A program made the translations under genes and the position numbers. DNA of 64,000 nucleotides. Source: Pseudovirgaria hyperparasitica. Its lineage: Eukaryota > Ascomycota > Dothideomycetes > Acrospermales > Acrospermaceae. The notes under the pieces were generated by a model. That model had not been told where the DNA came from, did no database searches, and saw nothing but the letters and a program-made list of their open reading frames with translations. Shown in pieces: positions 43,043-54,204 of the stretch. Location: positions 1,997,074-2,061,073 of the forward strand of contig NW_022985550.1 in the NCBI RefSeq assembly GCF_010093815.1, written 5' to 3'. How positions within the stretch are numbered: position 1 is the stretch's first letter; the number at the start of each line of letters is the position of its first letter.

Positions 43043-44650
43043 ATGAATGACGGTGTTGGACCTGATGAGACTGGTGTATCGTTCGCGAAGAAGAACGCTA
43101 ATATAACATATGGTCTTATCGGTATTTCTCTCATTCTGCAAATTACTTGCGTCACGACAAGACTCTATGGGAGGTTGAAGCTGCGAGGCCATTTACGGAG
43201 TGATGATTACATCATGGTAGTAGGCTCGGTCAGTTTATAACACTATCAATGCTGCAATTATGCTAAACCTTCGCAGTTGGCAGTGTTGGCGGTCAGTATC
43301 ATTGGGATACTTGGGCCGAAATGGGGAGCCGGTTATCATTCAGAGGATTTCGAGCCATCCTGGAGAGAACATTTCGCGAGAGTAAGTTCAGAGAGATCGA
43401 AAGCGTCCAACTGCAGCACCTACTCACAAACATAGCTTACATTCGCCTTCAACATTGCACACCCACTTGCTTGCTCGTTACCAAAGACTGCGATATGCAT
43501 CACATACCTCCAGCTGTTCCCCTCTCCCAAAAACAGACTCTTTTGCCATATCTTTTTGGTCTTCACTATCAGTTGGTGTATAGCAGCAATAACTGTTAAT
43601 ATCTTCCAATGCATGTAAGCTTTCATTCTTTCCTATAACTTAATCAGTCTAGTAAAGCTAAATTGCGTTCAAGTCCCGTGAATGGCATGTGGGAGTTACT
43701 CCCTAGTTTATCAACGCGTAAATGCATCAATGTAAAGGTCGCGCTGGTCATATCTGCGTCGTTCAACAGGTATGCCGCCCTTCTAGATTACGAGTCAAGT
43801 TGTAACGTAGCACAGTCTGTCCGATCTGTGCATCTACTTGTGGCCTACGCGGATGATTTGGCGTATCCAAATCCCTCTCCGGCAACGACTCGGCTTGATT
43901 GCAGTCTTTTGCACGGGAATTTTGATATGTGTTACAGGTGCAGTGCGGATGTGGTACCTTGCGCGCTTCTTCGATTCAAATGACCAACTCGGTATGCCTT
44001 GTCCCGGTCTGCCCCTTGCAGCGTAGCCTCCCTTCCTTCGCCGTATTCTGCTTGTGGTCGCCCGTTCCCCGCCCATATGGGCCTATGCGCTGTAAAGCTG
44101 ACCTTTCCACATAGCACTCGCTGCCATTGTCTGGGCCGTATCTGTCGTCGAGGTAAATATGGGCGTTATATGCGGCTGTCTGCATGGCGTCCGCGCCGTT
44201 GTCTCGCTGTCTCCGGGTATATTCTCGTCGGAATACCGCGAAAACCATCACCCTCAGCATCATTACACAAATGGCGGCGCAGCATTCGAAACCATCGATC
44301 TGCGCAACAGGTGTGGCAGCTCTACACTAAGGCGAACAGACCAGGCGTGGATACACGACGTTCTCGGTAGTAAACCGAGACATGGAGCGTCGAACATTGT
44401 CGCGATGGAATTGAACGACCGCGCAACCCTAAAGCGGAGTGGATCCTCTCGCAGTGACTGTATGGGTGTCAATACGTGGATCACGACTGGATCTCGGGAC
44501 TCACAGCTACCGAAGACTGGCATCGAGCTCACGACCGAGGTGATGACGGAATATGGATGTGGCCCGTCTATGACCTCGAGAAGCCTCAGCCTCAAGGCAC
44601 GCAACTCGGCTGATGAGTTGATCGTATCATCATCCCGTGAATCACGGTGA
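43043..44650 (+). CDS. Seven-transmembrane rhodopsin-domain (Pth11-like) protein
   Basis: Six exons, join(43043..43228,43277..43381,43436..43614,43674..43769,43816..43991,44115..44650), 425 residues, all junctions in frame with GT-AG ends. Seven hydrophobic helices are seen in order: YGLIGISLILQITCV, IMVVGSLAVLAVSIIGIL, TFAFNIAHPL with a Tyr/Leu helix, FLVFTISWCIAAITV, INVKVALVISASFN with a CIYLWPTRMIW end, LGLIAVFCTGILICV, and LAAIVWAVSVVEVNMGVICG. The fungal rhodopsin-domain signatures FQCIPV, KCIN, PTRMIW and VNMGVICGCL are present. The 110-residue Ser/Thr-rich tail is cytosolic. This family includes Pth11-like receptors for surface or host cues. The ligand is unknown. The fourth acceptor (43673) was chosen over 43652 because it restores QCIPV. 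Confidence 0.75.
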
Positions 44651-45001
44651 AATTTATAAACAGTGAGAGGCAAACATAATCACAATGAAGTAGCGGGTGG
44701 CAGAGTAATGAAGGTTCCCATCCCAGTCGACCGAATTCCTCTCATTCTTCCTCACACTGTACATAGAGTGTCCTCCACACGCACCTCTGGTCTTCACCCA
44801 AACGCATCTTCTCTCCACCATGCGTGAAGCCCACTACGCAGTCACTCGACCAGCACATCGACACTACATATCCCCAGCCGCTCTCTTCCCATTACTTCCT
44901 TACTTCCTTCCCTCTCCCTTTTCCCCCCTGGATACAAAACCCAATATACGTAGACCGTATACCATGCCCTGTACACATACAACCCTAACCCTCCCAATCC
45001 C
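44651..45001. promoter_or_regulatory. Spacer and leader of the proline-rich membrane protein
   Basis: 351 nt. C/T-rich before 45002, as in a fungal leader. No gene seen. Confidence 0.4.
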
Positions 45002-45919
45002 ATGCCCCGCCCCATCACCACACTCACAATCCTCATCCCCACCCTCGCTATCGCCATCACCGGCACCATCCTCGGCATCACAGCCCTCCTGATCGACGTC
45101 CGCCGCCGCCGTCGATCCAAATCCCGCCTCTCCAAGACATCATCATGTTCTAGCACCGCCACACTCGTCGGTAATGAGCGCGCCCAGGCGGCGAAGGACC
45201 GGTGGCCGCCGCCTCCACGTGTGGATTCTGCGCTTGTGTGCCATAGTGCGTTTCGCCCTTTTTCGGCGCTCGAGCGGGCGGTGGCGTTTTTTACGTCGTC
45301 GTCGTCGTCTGCGGGGTCTAGGCGGAGTAGTAGGAGTACGACACGGACGCAGGCTTCACTGCCTGATAATCCTCCTCCACCTCCTCCTCCTCCTCCTCCT
45401 CCTCCTCCATCACAAGCAGAGCAACACCCCGCCCGCCGCACATCAAGTATATACTCGCCCGGCCCGGCCACCGCATGGCCCTTCCAGCGGACACAAAATG
45501 CGCACTTCTCAGACGGATTCGAAAGCGGCAGCATTACATCCTCATCCTCATCATCAACATGGCAAACAACCAACACAGCGACAGAAACCGGGTATTCGTG
45601 TGCGAAGCTGGGGCCACGGCATCAGTGTCCGGGGTGTTGTGAGGATGCGGGGATGATGCCGGGGGCGTGGTGGAAGAGGGGGACGATTGATAGGAATGGA
45701 GAGGGGGATATGTATGAGGTGGTGTTGGAGATGGAGAAGGGGAGGGATGATGCGGCGAGGATGACGGTGTGGCCGGCGGGTTGGCTGGACCGGGGGTCGG
45801 AGCGGAATGTCGAGGTTGTGGAGAGGGAGTGGCCGCGGACGCCGCGGTTTGAGAGGGCGTATCTGGGGGAGGGGAGGGATGTGGAGGGATTGCCGTGGCG
45901 GGCGGAGGGGTGGGTGTGA
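45002..45919 (+). CDS. Single-pass membrane protein with polyproline run
   Basis: 305 residues, single exon. The start ITTLTILIPTLAIAITGTILGITALLI (bases 45014-45094) is one hydrophobic helix, followed by the strongly basic DVRRRRRSKSR, so the body is probably cytosolic. There are Ser-rich segments, a run of thirteen prolines from CCT codons at about 45375-45414, and a C-terminal half with a Cys cluster (CAKLGPRHQCPGCCED) and Trp-rich WPAGWLDRG. Codon third positions are strongly C-rich at the start, which supports coding. The opposite strand is also open over much of this length. I judge the + frame real because of the TM start and codon bias. Function unknown. Confidence 0.55.
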   Translation: MPRPITTLTILIPTLAIAITGTILGITALLIDVRRRRRSKSRLSKTSSCSSTATLVGNERAQAAKDRWPPPPRVDSALVCHSAFRPFSALERAVAFFTSSSSSAGSRRSSRSTTRTQASLPDNPPPPPPPPPPPPPSQAEQHPARRTSSIYSPGPATAWPFQRTQNAHFSDGFESGSITSSSSSSTWQTTNTATETGYSCAKLGPRHQCPGCCEDAGMMPGAWWKRGTIDRNGEGDMYEVVLEMEKGRDDAARMTVWPAGWLDRGSERNVEVVEREWPRTPRFERAYLGEGRDVEGLPWRAEGWV

Positions 45920-46047
45920 TGAGAGGGATTGGGAAAGGGGGGAGATTATGTATAGAGAGAAAGGAGCGATCATGCGATATACTGATTGTGGAATATTGGA
46001 TATGTGTTTGGTATCATTAGTTTATGATATTAAGATTCTACCTTACT

Positions 46048-47412
46048 TTAAGCTGCGGGGGCTCGCCCAGGGAGCTTTTCGTTGTATTTGGAGCCGTCGG
46101 AGCTGGAGCTCGCGTTGCTGAGTGTGCTCGCGCGTTTGCTGAGGGTTTGTGGTGGTGGCTGGTCTGTCGGCGTCGTGGGCCGTGAGTTTGTCGGCGTCAG
46201 TCTGGATGGCCGCGTGCTGTTGGATAGGCCTGATGCGCCGCTGACTGCGCGTTTGCGCCGCCTGCCTTCTGTGCTTCCGGCGGTGCTGTTGCTCCATCTC
46301 CGTTCTCGTGCTTCCTGGCGTCCGGGTCGGTCAGGTCGGTCGTCGTCAAAGGCGGCTACCGAACTGCGTGAAGAGGAGCGCGAGTGGGAGACATCCCGTT
46401 CGCGTTCTCGTATGACGCTTGGTCTTCGCTTCTTGTCCTTGAGGTGCGACAGACTGTGGATGTTTGTGGGGACAAAGGACTTTTCGTAGTTTGGCTTCTT
46501 GGCTCTGTGCCATCCTCTCCACCCTGTCCACCAGAGCCATCCGCCTTCTTGTTTCGCGAGTTCACGGTCGCGCTGCTTGACCACCTTGCGCAACTCGGCG
46601 CGTCGTTCGTTCTCTCGTTCCCAGAATTCGAGCCGATAAAGCTCCCAATTCTCTCGGAATTCGGGCGAGAATGGTTTTGGTAGGAGGATCAGACGGATGT
46701 GGTCGCCGCCGGGAGCGATATCCTCCTCTATGTATTGGTGTCCGTGGTCGCGAAAGGTGTGTCGCGCGATGCCTTCGTGTTTCTGGCTTTCGGCGTGGTC
46801 GATGAGATGGTAGGAGGAGCCCGGCGAGGGGAAGAATAGATGAACGGGAACGATGAAGGATATGTAGGATAAAGCTTCCCTCCACCAAGGCCCTTTCATG
46901 ACTACGATCTTGCAGTTCATGCCTCTGAGGCCCCGATTTGTGACTCCCACCCAGCGTCGCGGCCAGCGCACGCCTCTTTCCCATTGTCCGGCTCCCCAGA
47001 ACAGCACGCCCAGGACCACTCCGCCTATCCACGCTACTTTTTCAGCCATGTCTACAACCCAGTATACCGAACCTCCAACGCCCTGGCCGTCTTCGCGGGG
47101 TCGGAGGAAGAGCAGATAGGAGAAGCCAGTGATCCATAGCATCAACAGTATGAGAACGAACGTGTTGATCCTCCGCCGTGCGCGAAGACTGAGATATTGC
47201 GAGCGTAAGGACGCCTCAAGAATGAGGAGATTGAGGTAGATTTGCGAAGGCGCGGAGGGTAGTAACGATGTGGGATCAGACACGGGATTTCTGGGAGTCT
47301 TTATGGCAGCGAGACGCTCATTCTGGGAGGCAGCGAGGTTGGCATGGTGTACGGGACTGTTGCTTGGTGGTGGTGCTCCTTTGACGACCTGGTCCAGTGT
47401 AGCATCTGACAT
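46048..47412 (-). CDS. SPO7: Spo7-like regulatory subunit of the Nem1-Spo7 phosphatase
   Basis: 454 residues, single exon from ATG 47412 (MSDATLDQVVKG). The Spo7 hallmark is residues 57-103: QIYLNLLILEASLRSQYLSL, then Arg-rich RARRRINTF and transmembrane helix 1. Helix 2 is at about 117-141. A conserved block follows (MKGPWWREALSYISFIVPVH, FSPEFRENWELYRLEFWERE). The C-terminal ~170 residues are Arg/Ser/Thr/Pro-rich and disordered, much longer than yeast Spo7 (259 residues), as is usual in filamentous fungi. The complex dephosphorylates the lipin Pah1 at the nuclear envelope/ER and so controls phospholipid versus triacylglycerol synthesis. A further ATG at 47460 is in frame but less likely. 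Confidence 0.88.
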   Translation of the reverse strand: MSDATLDQVVKGAPPPSNSPVHHANLAASQNERLAAIKTPRNPVSDPTSLLPSAPSQIYLNLLILEASLRSQYLSLRARRRINTFVLILLMLWITGFSYLLFLRPREDGQGVGGSVYWVVDMAEKVAWIGGVVLGVLFWGAGQWERGVRWPRRWVGVTNRGLRGMNCKIVVMKGPWWREALSYISFIVPVHLFFPSPGSSYHLIDHAESQKHEGIARHTFRDHGHQYIEEDIAPGGDHIRLILLPKPFSPEFRENWELYRLEFWERENERRAELRKVVKQRDRELAKQEGGWLWWTGWRGWHRAKKPNYEKSFVPTNIHSLSHLKDKKRRPSVIRERERDVSHSRSSSRSSVAAFDDDRPDRPGRQEARERRWSNSTAGSTEGRRRKRAVSGASGLSNSTRPSRLTPTNSRPTTPTDQPPPQTLSKRASTLSNASSSSDGSKYNEKLPGRAPAA

Positions 47413-48168
47413 TTTGGATGCGGCGAAAGGGGAGTTGGGCCAGTGAGTTCCCGGTGGCACACGATGTTACGAAGCCATGCAGCAGCTCGGACGGAACGAG
47501 CAGAGCATTCTCCCTGGCAGCGATATGAGTTTGTGAGTGGGAAACGGGGAGAGACAATATAAAAGATAAAAGACGGCGGTGTGGCTTTCGACGGTGTTGC
47601 ATGTGCTCGCCAGCAGACAACCAGATAGTGCGCTAACCGCTTCCAGCCGAGACATGGAACAATCAAAACACGGGATACACAGTACAAATACAATAGAAAC
47701 AATCACAACAGCACTTCCATTTGCGAATAACAATAGATGGTTAGTAGAACGTGTCTACTATTCCTGATGTCGGGCGAATATTATATATGCCTTGATGCCT
47801 TGGTGCCTGGCACGGACGATATTTGGCCCGAGGCTCGCTAGGCCGCACGGTTTCTGCGGACGTGGAGCATTCATTCCACCTAAACTCCGGCCCGCCACCG
47901 TCTTCTGCTTTCGGTGACGCGTTTTGTGCATCTTCTCTCTTTTGTAGCGCTTGTGTGATATATATAGGAATACATTCTCCTCCTTTGGCTGCGGCAGGCA
48001 ATCTGGTCTGCTGCCTTCTCTTATATCAGCGTGTTCCCGCTCATAGATTCGCCGCTGCTGGCGATCGTCATTTGCATCTCCAGGACCCGGCCGGCGCTGC
48101 CTTATACATCCCTATATCCTACCTCACCCCTGCAACATATCCATAATCCTAGAAGATATCTTTCCGCC
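47413..48168. promoter_or_regulatory. Divergent promoter region SPO7 / CLD1-like hydrolase
   Basis: 756 nt. It should hold both leaders. A near-palindromic TATATATAGGAATA stretch lies near 47955. No gene seen. Confidence 0.4.
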
Positions 48169-49811
48169 ATGGCGACTCAAAGTGGTTCAGACGACATCAA
48201 CACGCGGACGCAGCACAGTCCCCTTGCATCGCAACGGGGCAACTACCAGCCTCCTACTGTCCCCAGCGGACATCCTCCAGCAACTCGAGGATGGTTTCCC
48301 TTGGGATACAAGGAGGCAGCCAGTCAATGGGTAAGATCCGTATATGATTTACCGGAATCAGTTGTGCTGATGGGTAGTAGTGGGCTGGACTGGCGCCAGC
48401 AAGTACAGAGCACTCCGTCCTCTCATTCGTACCCTATCTCCAGAAACCACCTACACACACCATAACTGGCTCAGCTCCCGGATCCGCTACCGCTTCCTCA
48501 GCAAACCTGCAGTCGAGCAACAATACGAGCCCTGTCACAACGACAAGCTCAATCACTGATCCATATGGACCGCGCAGATGGGTATCGCAGATGGTGAACC
48601 TCAGTGGCAAGGATCGTGCGCTGAACGAATTCTCGGTAGAGAGAGTCGGAGAAGATGTGGAGCACAATCTGGTCATGCTGCATGGGTACGGCGCTGGTTT
48701 GGGCTTCTTTTACAAAAACTTCGAGGGGCTAAGTCGAGCGCCTGGCTGGAAGCTGTACGCTCTCGACATGTTGGGAATGGGCAGGAGTAGTAGACCCCCG
48801 TTCAGGATTTGCGCCAAGACCCGGGAAGAAAAGATTACAGAAGCAGAGAACTGGTTCATCGACGCCCTGGAAGAGTGGCGGATCAAGAAGAACATCAACA
48901 AGTTCACCCTGCTCGGGCACAGCCTGGGGGGATACATGGCCGTGGCATATGCTCTCAAGTATCCAGGACACCTCAACAAGCTCATACTAGCCTCTCCTGT
49001 TGGTATCCCCGAAGATCCATTCGCGGTGAACGCAGAGATGCCCGAGCCCAGCCAATCCACGATAGACAACGAATTCACCCAAGACCAGAACTCGACCGCA
49101 AACTCCTCTTCTAGCAAAACCCAAGACAAGCCCCCTCGCAAACCCATGCCTAAGTGGCTCACCACCCTCTGGGATGCAAACATCTCACCTTTTAGCTTTG
49201 TCCGCTGGGCCGGTCCAATTGGCCCGCGTCTTGTCTCTGGCTGGACGTCTCGCCGCTTCTCCCACCTCCCCGAAGACGAAGCTCGCGCACTCCACGACTA
49301 CGCATACTCCCTCTTCCGCCAGCGCGGCAGCGGCGAGTACGCGCTCGCATACATTCTCGCACCAGGCGCATTCGCTCGCAGTCCGCTGATACGACGGATC
49401 CAGGGCGTGGGACGACAGTATCTAGGCGTTCACGCCGCGCCTCTTCCAGACAGCAGCGCATCGTCGTCTATACAGTCACCAGGATCATCCACAAACCCTC
49501 AAAATAACACACTCTCAGCCTCCTCGTCGCCTCGTGAGACAGGTCTTCCTGTCGTGCTAATGTACGGCGAACATGACTGGATGGACGTGGCCGGCGGCTT
49601 CGCAGCCGAGATGAAGCTGAACGCAGAAACATCAAAGGTGCTTGCGACAGCGGACCCAGAGACGCGAAAGTCAGATAATGGGAGCGCAAAGGTGGTGGTG
49701 ATTCGCAAGGCGGGGCATCACGTCTATCTGGATGGCTGGGAGCAGTTCAACGAAGTGATGCGCGAGGAGATGGCCGACGTAGAGAAGCGGGAGAAGGGCT
49801 GGAGGCCATGA
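48169..49811 (+). CDS. CGI-58/Cld1/Ict1-type alpha/beta hydrolase
   Basis: Two exons, join(48169..48330,48381..49811), 530 residues. The 50-nt intron (GTAAGA to GTAGTAG) falls between two Trp codons of the conserved SQWWA start. The hydrolase fold shows LVMLHGYGAG (oxyanion loop), LYALDMLGMGRSSRP, the nucleophile elbow GHSLGG (Ser about 235), LILASPVGIPEDP, the acid-bearing YGEHDWMD, and the C-terminal HHVYLD (about 500-505). This gives both the catalytic His and the HX4D motif of this family. Yeast members are the mitochondrial cardiolipin phospholipase Cld1 and the lysophosphatidate acyltransferase Ict1. Which activity applies here is not decidable from the sequence. Low-complexity Ser/Thr linkers interrupt the fold near residues 90-110 and in the cap. 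Confidence 0.85.
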
Positions 49812-51149
49812 GAGTCAGACGCAGCCAGATGGATTGACTGGATGGGTGTGTGTGCAAGCAGATGTGTGCACTTGGCGGTGATCTTGCGGCGTTGGTATAT
49901 ACCATTTTCTTTCACTCTTGCATATATAATATAGATGAGCGACGAGCGGTATGAATAGACCATTGCATCTTCAGGGACCTGTCTTGATCTGACTAGACGC
50001 CCTATGCTTGTCTCCTACTTTCCTATGACAGACGGTCGAATCAAAAAGACCCAGATATTGTACGCGGCTTTTCCACACAGTCACGTGTATCTACATACAT
50101 ACATAATACTCCTAGCGCACATACGTCGTCATCAACCAGCATGCACGACGCAGGAGACAACATCTCACCACCCACTAACTAACTCCCTAACACAACATCA
50201 CCCATCATAATGAGTATCCCTCCGATCAGGACACTTCTCTCAATCACGGTGGGTTTCCATTTAATGATATAATTACCCCCCAACCCGTGTCGCAGCCGCA
50301 GGGGAAAGTCGATTATAATCTTCCAAGATTTGCTTGGATCTCAATCTCCTTTGGGGGAATGATGGTGGTGGTGGTGATGATGGTGGTGATAATGGTGATG
50401 GTGATCGACTTCGTGTTTGCACTGTAGGTGTAGGCACACCGATTATGATGTGCGATGCTCGGTTATTGAGGAATTTTGGATCTACGCCTGCTTCTGCGGT
50501 TCTGCGAGGGGGAGGTAGGCAGGTAGGTGAGGTGGTGAGGTGGGTAAACGAGTCCAATGATCTCGATTATTCCTTTCTTATCGATTCTTCCATCCTTCAA
50601 AGGTTCTAGTTCTGTTCCGCTCAGCTCAGCTCAGCTCTACTTACTACCCCTGAGCCTAATCAGATATCATGCACTATGAGTTGTCCATTCTTCTCCCCGA
50701 CATGAGTATGAGTATGCTCGATAAAATGACTATCCTATGAAAATTTCTACTACGTTCTCCTGCACATTCGCCACCACCACCGCTAATGAATGCAATGCAC
50801 GCAACGCTGTACCTAATCGGAGTATTTATCTACACACATATTCTCCTACACACGTACGGGACGGTACTTTATGGGATGCGGCAGAACGCTCGGTCTTGGT
50901 CCGTGGTATGGACGGTAGGTAGGTAGGCGTATGTATGTATGTATGCGTGCTGTCATTCTCCCATATATACCTCGTCCTGCCTGCTTCGTTCTCTCTCTCA
51001 TCTAGACAGACAGACACACAGACACACAAACAGTCAGACATTCGTTACCCATCGAACCACCAACCGCCAACCAGCATTTCACTTTTTACTTTTCAACCAA
51101 AAACCACACCAACGCAACCAAACAACCAACCAAACCCCCACCACCAAAA
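49812..51149. other. Gene-poor spacer with simple repeats
   Basis: 1.3 kb. It has GGT/GAT-rich sequence at 50350-50405, GTAG/ATGT runs at 50915-50945 and a CAGACA tract at 51004-51030. An open frame on the - strand (50273-50557) is Pro/Ser-rich but has no ATG start. The last ~130 nt is a CA-rich leader for the next gene. Confidence 0.4.
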
Positions 51150-51740
51150 ATGCACCCCTCAACCCTCCTCGCCCTCCTCCCCATCCTCGCCACCACAACA
51201 ACAGCCTCCTTCCCCGGCGGCACAAACTACTACCACGACGACACCCCCTACCACTCCGAGGTCCACGCCCCATCCTACATCCACTCCCTCAGCCCAGGCA
51301 CGACCCCTCTCCCCAGCGCCCCGTCATCCATTGCACACTCCTTCCTCCCCAGCGCCCCTTCATCCGCCGCATCCATTGCCGTAAACACCACATCCATCAC
51401 CCCATCCATCATCCCATCTCCACCCTCCTCGTTCGTCCCCGGTATCCCGTCCTTTACTCCTCCAACCCCGGCGCAATCCTCCTTCGTCCCGGCTGGGAAT
51501 ACGACGGTGTCGATTATCCCTACGCCGCCTGCGACTGGGTCGTCTGGGTTTGTGGTGGTTGGGAGTAGTACGCCGACGAGCGCTGGTAGTGGGTCTAGGT
51601 CTGCGACTCGTACTACTGGTGCGGCGATGGCGAGTGCGACGAGTCCTAGTGCTGCTGCGGCGGGAGCGGCGGGGTTGAGTGTGGGTGTTGTTGCGTGGGG
51701 ATTGGTTTCTGGGGTGGTGGTTTTTGTGGGGGGGTTTTAA
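51150..51740 (+). CDS. GPI-anchored Ser/Pro/Thr-rich cell-wall protein
   Basis: 196 residues, single exon. The signal peptide is MHPSTLLALLPILATTTTAS. The mature part begins FPGGTNYYHDDTPYHSEVH, then becomes a Ser/Pro/Thr stalk with repeated LPSAPSS units and NTT sequons suited to heavy glycosylation. A small-residue stretch (GSGSRSATRTTGAAMAS) and a hydrophobic C-terminus (GLSVGVVAWGLVSGVVVFVGGF) form a GPI-addition signal, with the omega site probably in the Gly/Ser/Ala stretch. Codons end mostly in C at the 5' part, which supports coding. It should sit in the plasma membrane or cell wall. No enzymatic domain seen. Confidence 0.75.
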   Translation: MHPSTLLALLPILATTTTASFPGGTNYYHDDTPYHSEVHAPSYIHSLSPGTTPLPSAPSSIAHSFLPSAPSSAASIAVNTTSITPSIIPSPPSSFVPGIPSFTPPTPAQSSFVPAGNTTVSIIPTPPATGSSGFVVVGSSTPTSAGSGSRSATRTTGAAMASATSPSAAAAGAAGLSVGVVAWGLVSGVVVFVGGF

Positions 51741-52158
51741 GGGGGGTTATGAGGGGATAGAAAGGGGTGAGGGATGAGGGGATCGATGGGGCATGAATGG
51801 GGATGGGACGAGGTTGTGGAGGGGATGGATAGTAGAGAGAGTGAGGGATGGAATAACGTGGTGGATTGGAAGATTTTTATTTTGTTTGTGGGAATGTTTA
51901 ATTGCAAGAAGGGTGTTTTGGAGTGTGGGATAGATTTTTGGGATGGGTTTGTTCAGGGCTTGCGTGAAGTGGGGGGGCGAATTGTACATACGCGCAGGCA
52001 TGAATGACAGGGATTTCTCTTATGATATGTGGGTTATGTGTGTTTGTGACATGTTGAGTATAAGAAGATCTCTTTGCCGTTGATTGTCATGTCATGGATT
52101 TCATGAGCTAGAAGGAGACTAAGGTCCAGCCGCTCCGACCTCCCTCCCTACCTACCAT
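51741..52158. other. Convergent spacer
   Basis: 418 nt, G/T-rich, between two convergent genes. Nothing beyond 3' ends is seen. Confidence 0.4.
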
Positions 52159-53560
52159 CTACGTATACCACGTCGGCTCCGGCACCTCATCCAGCAGCAC
52201 GAACCGGCCCAACTCGTGATTCTTGTACGCCACAGGATCATGCAGCGTATGCGTGCGCACATCGCGAAAGAAGCGATCCAGCCCAACCTTGGCCGCCGTG
52301 GCGCGCGCACCCGTAGTCTCAAACACGCCCGCCGTGACGCGCAGCCCGGTATCCGTCGTCACGACCTTGACGGCTGCAACGGCCTCGGCCAGCACGCCGC
52401 GCTCGCGGGCGCTAAGCTGGGAGCGGGCCTTGAGATCCGCGGACGGGTAGCGGGCGTAGAGCGCTGCGATGTCAGCGGCAGCGGAGTCTGCGAGGGCTTC
52501 GGCGGCGCGGGCGTGGGCGTAGAAGTTGCCGTAGGCGGCGAGGATGTAGAATTCGTCTGTGGCGGCGGGATTTGGGTCTGGGGTGTAGGGCCAGGGGCGG
52601 GTGTGTTTTGCGGTGTAGCGGGCGGCGAAGGTGAGGGCGCCCAGGGTGATGCCGAGGTAGAAGTTGCTGAAGACGAGCTGGATGGTGGGCAGGAGGAGGG
52701 AGGCGTAGGGGATGCCGAGGACGGCAGGGTCAGGTTTCTGCCATTGCGGGTTCCAGCCGAGGGCGTCGGACCAGGGGGCGCGGACGTTGGAGATCTTGAC
52801 GCTGCCGGATTCAGTGAGGCGGAGGCCGATGTTGTTCCAGTTGTAGGCGAACTGGATGCCCGGTTGGGCAGTGGGGACGAGGGCGAAGATGTGGTCTTCC
52901 GTGCCGGCGTAGACGCCCTCGAGCACCGTCAAGTCGGAGATGACGCCGCCGGTGTTGAAGTTCTTGACGCCGTTGAAGACAATCTCGTCGCCTTCCGAGG
53001 TGATGGTGAGGTCGGAGTCGCGGGGGTTGACCGCTCCGCCGACGAAGTAGTTGTTGCTCGTGATGAGGTTTGCCACGCGCTCCGCTTGTTCAGGAGTGCC
53101 GACGACGTTCGCGGTCGTGGACCAGAGGAGATGGTATCCCAAGAGCATACCGAGTGAGCTAGGGCTTCTATCAGTCCCCTTCGTTCTGGACAATGTGAAC
53201 TCGTTTCTCTACTCACCCGTCTCCCTTGGCAACCTCACGAATGACCTTGTAACCAACGCTCCAAGAATGTCCACCACCACCGTACTTCTTTGGCCCCATC
53301 ACCTTCAGTAGACCAGAGTATTTGAGCAAAGCCACCTCAGCCCGCGGAGACTTGTTCTCTCGATCACGAACAGCTGCATCAGCTGCAAGCACCTCTGCAA
53401 CCTCCGCAGCTCGCTGCACCCATTGTGCTTCGGTGGAAGGTAGCTTGCCAGCCCACTTCTTCTCAAAGTCGGCATATACGGCCGGGTCAGTTTGCGGTAT
53501 AGACGCTCCTTCGCCGTTCGGCTTGAACGTCAATCCGTTTGAAGCTCCATTGGTCGCCAT
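52159..53560 (-). CDS. SfnC/DszC-type flavin monooxygenase (acyl-CoA dehydrogenase fold)
   Basis: Two exons, complement(join(52159..53158,53217..53560)), 447 residues. The 58-nt intron (GTGAGT to CCTAG) splits a GGC codon and restores AKGDGSLGMLLGYHLLWS, the conserved block of this family. The N-terminal helical domain covers residues 20-110. The beta domain shows GGAVNPRDSDLTI, FNGVKNFNTGGVISD and NIGLRLTESGSVKI. The C-terminal four-helix part resembles the Acyl-CoA_dh_2 type (LGALTFAARYTAKH, TTGARATAAKVGLDRFFRDVRTHTLHDP). Family members use FMNH2 and oxygen on sulfur compounds (DszC on dibenzothiophene, SfnC in sulfone use) rather than acyl-CoA. The neighbouring SfnG homologue supports a sulfur-scavenging role. 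The exact substrate is inferred. Confidence 0.8.
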
Positions 53561-54204
53561 TTCCTTCTCGGAAGTCTTGACGGAAGTGTATCAAGACGAA
53601 GAAGTCGGCGGTGCAGAAGTATATATCTACGTGCCCAATTGCATGGCTCGCAGTCCTGGCATTTTATCCCCAGTCACAACAATCCTTGGATGTAGAGCTG
53701 CCAGTAGTCTCGTCAAGCGACCTATCATAGTCACCAGTTCCCACTGATGTTGATGGGTGTTGCTATGGCGTGCTGAGACATCGGAAATGGGGACGCGCTA
53801 ATGCTGTGACTGTAGAGTGAAGATCCGAGAACGCGGAGAGGACAATAGAGGGTATTGGCAACTTTTGTTTTGTATTTTCGTTACGGCAGCGTCTCCTTGG
53901 TGAGGCGGGATGTGTCAGAGTGAATGCCGGTCGGATGATCTACTCATGGGCTGGATTGCGTGCTCAAGTAGCTGGATGAGAGAAGCGATGTCGCTTATCG
54001 CTCTCCTATCGGTCAAACGATTAACCAATCTGTACCCAGACTGCGATATCATATGGCGCAGCTAAACAAGCCCCTGTCATGTCGCGGCTTTCGCTGCGGG
54101 ATGATGTAAGTAGTCGACGGATTCGTTGCTGTTGTTGCAATCTACTCTACCAATAGACATCCCTACGCCTTCGAATATCGCCGTCTGGCTATTGCATCGG
54201 CACC
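53561..54204. promoter_or_regulatory. Divergent promoter of the sulfur-gene group
   Basis: 644 nt between the monooxygenase and the reductase starts. GCGATATCAT at 54043-54052 matches 8 of 10 positions of the fungal CYS3-type site ATGRYRYCAT, which is weak evidence. No gene seen. Confidence 0.3.

Noticed and set aside
44842-45576. 244-codon - strand frame opposite the proline-rich membrane protein
   Set aside because: Gly run from the CCT repeat and no start context. The + frame has a TM helix and C-ending codons.
50273-50557. 94-codon Pro/Ser-rich frame on the - strand
   Set aside because: No ATG start and a stop just upstream. It may be part of an unseen exon but cannot be supported.
52216-53157. 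313-codon + strand frame opposite the monooxygenase
   Set aside because: Gly/Val/Glu-rich antisense shadow. The - strand matches the DszC/SfnC family.
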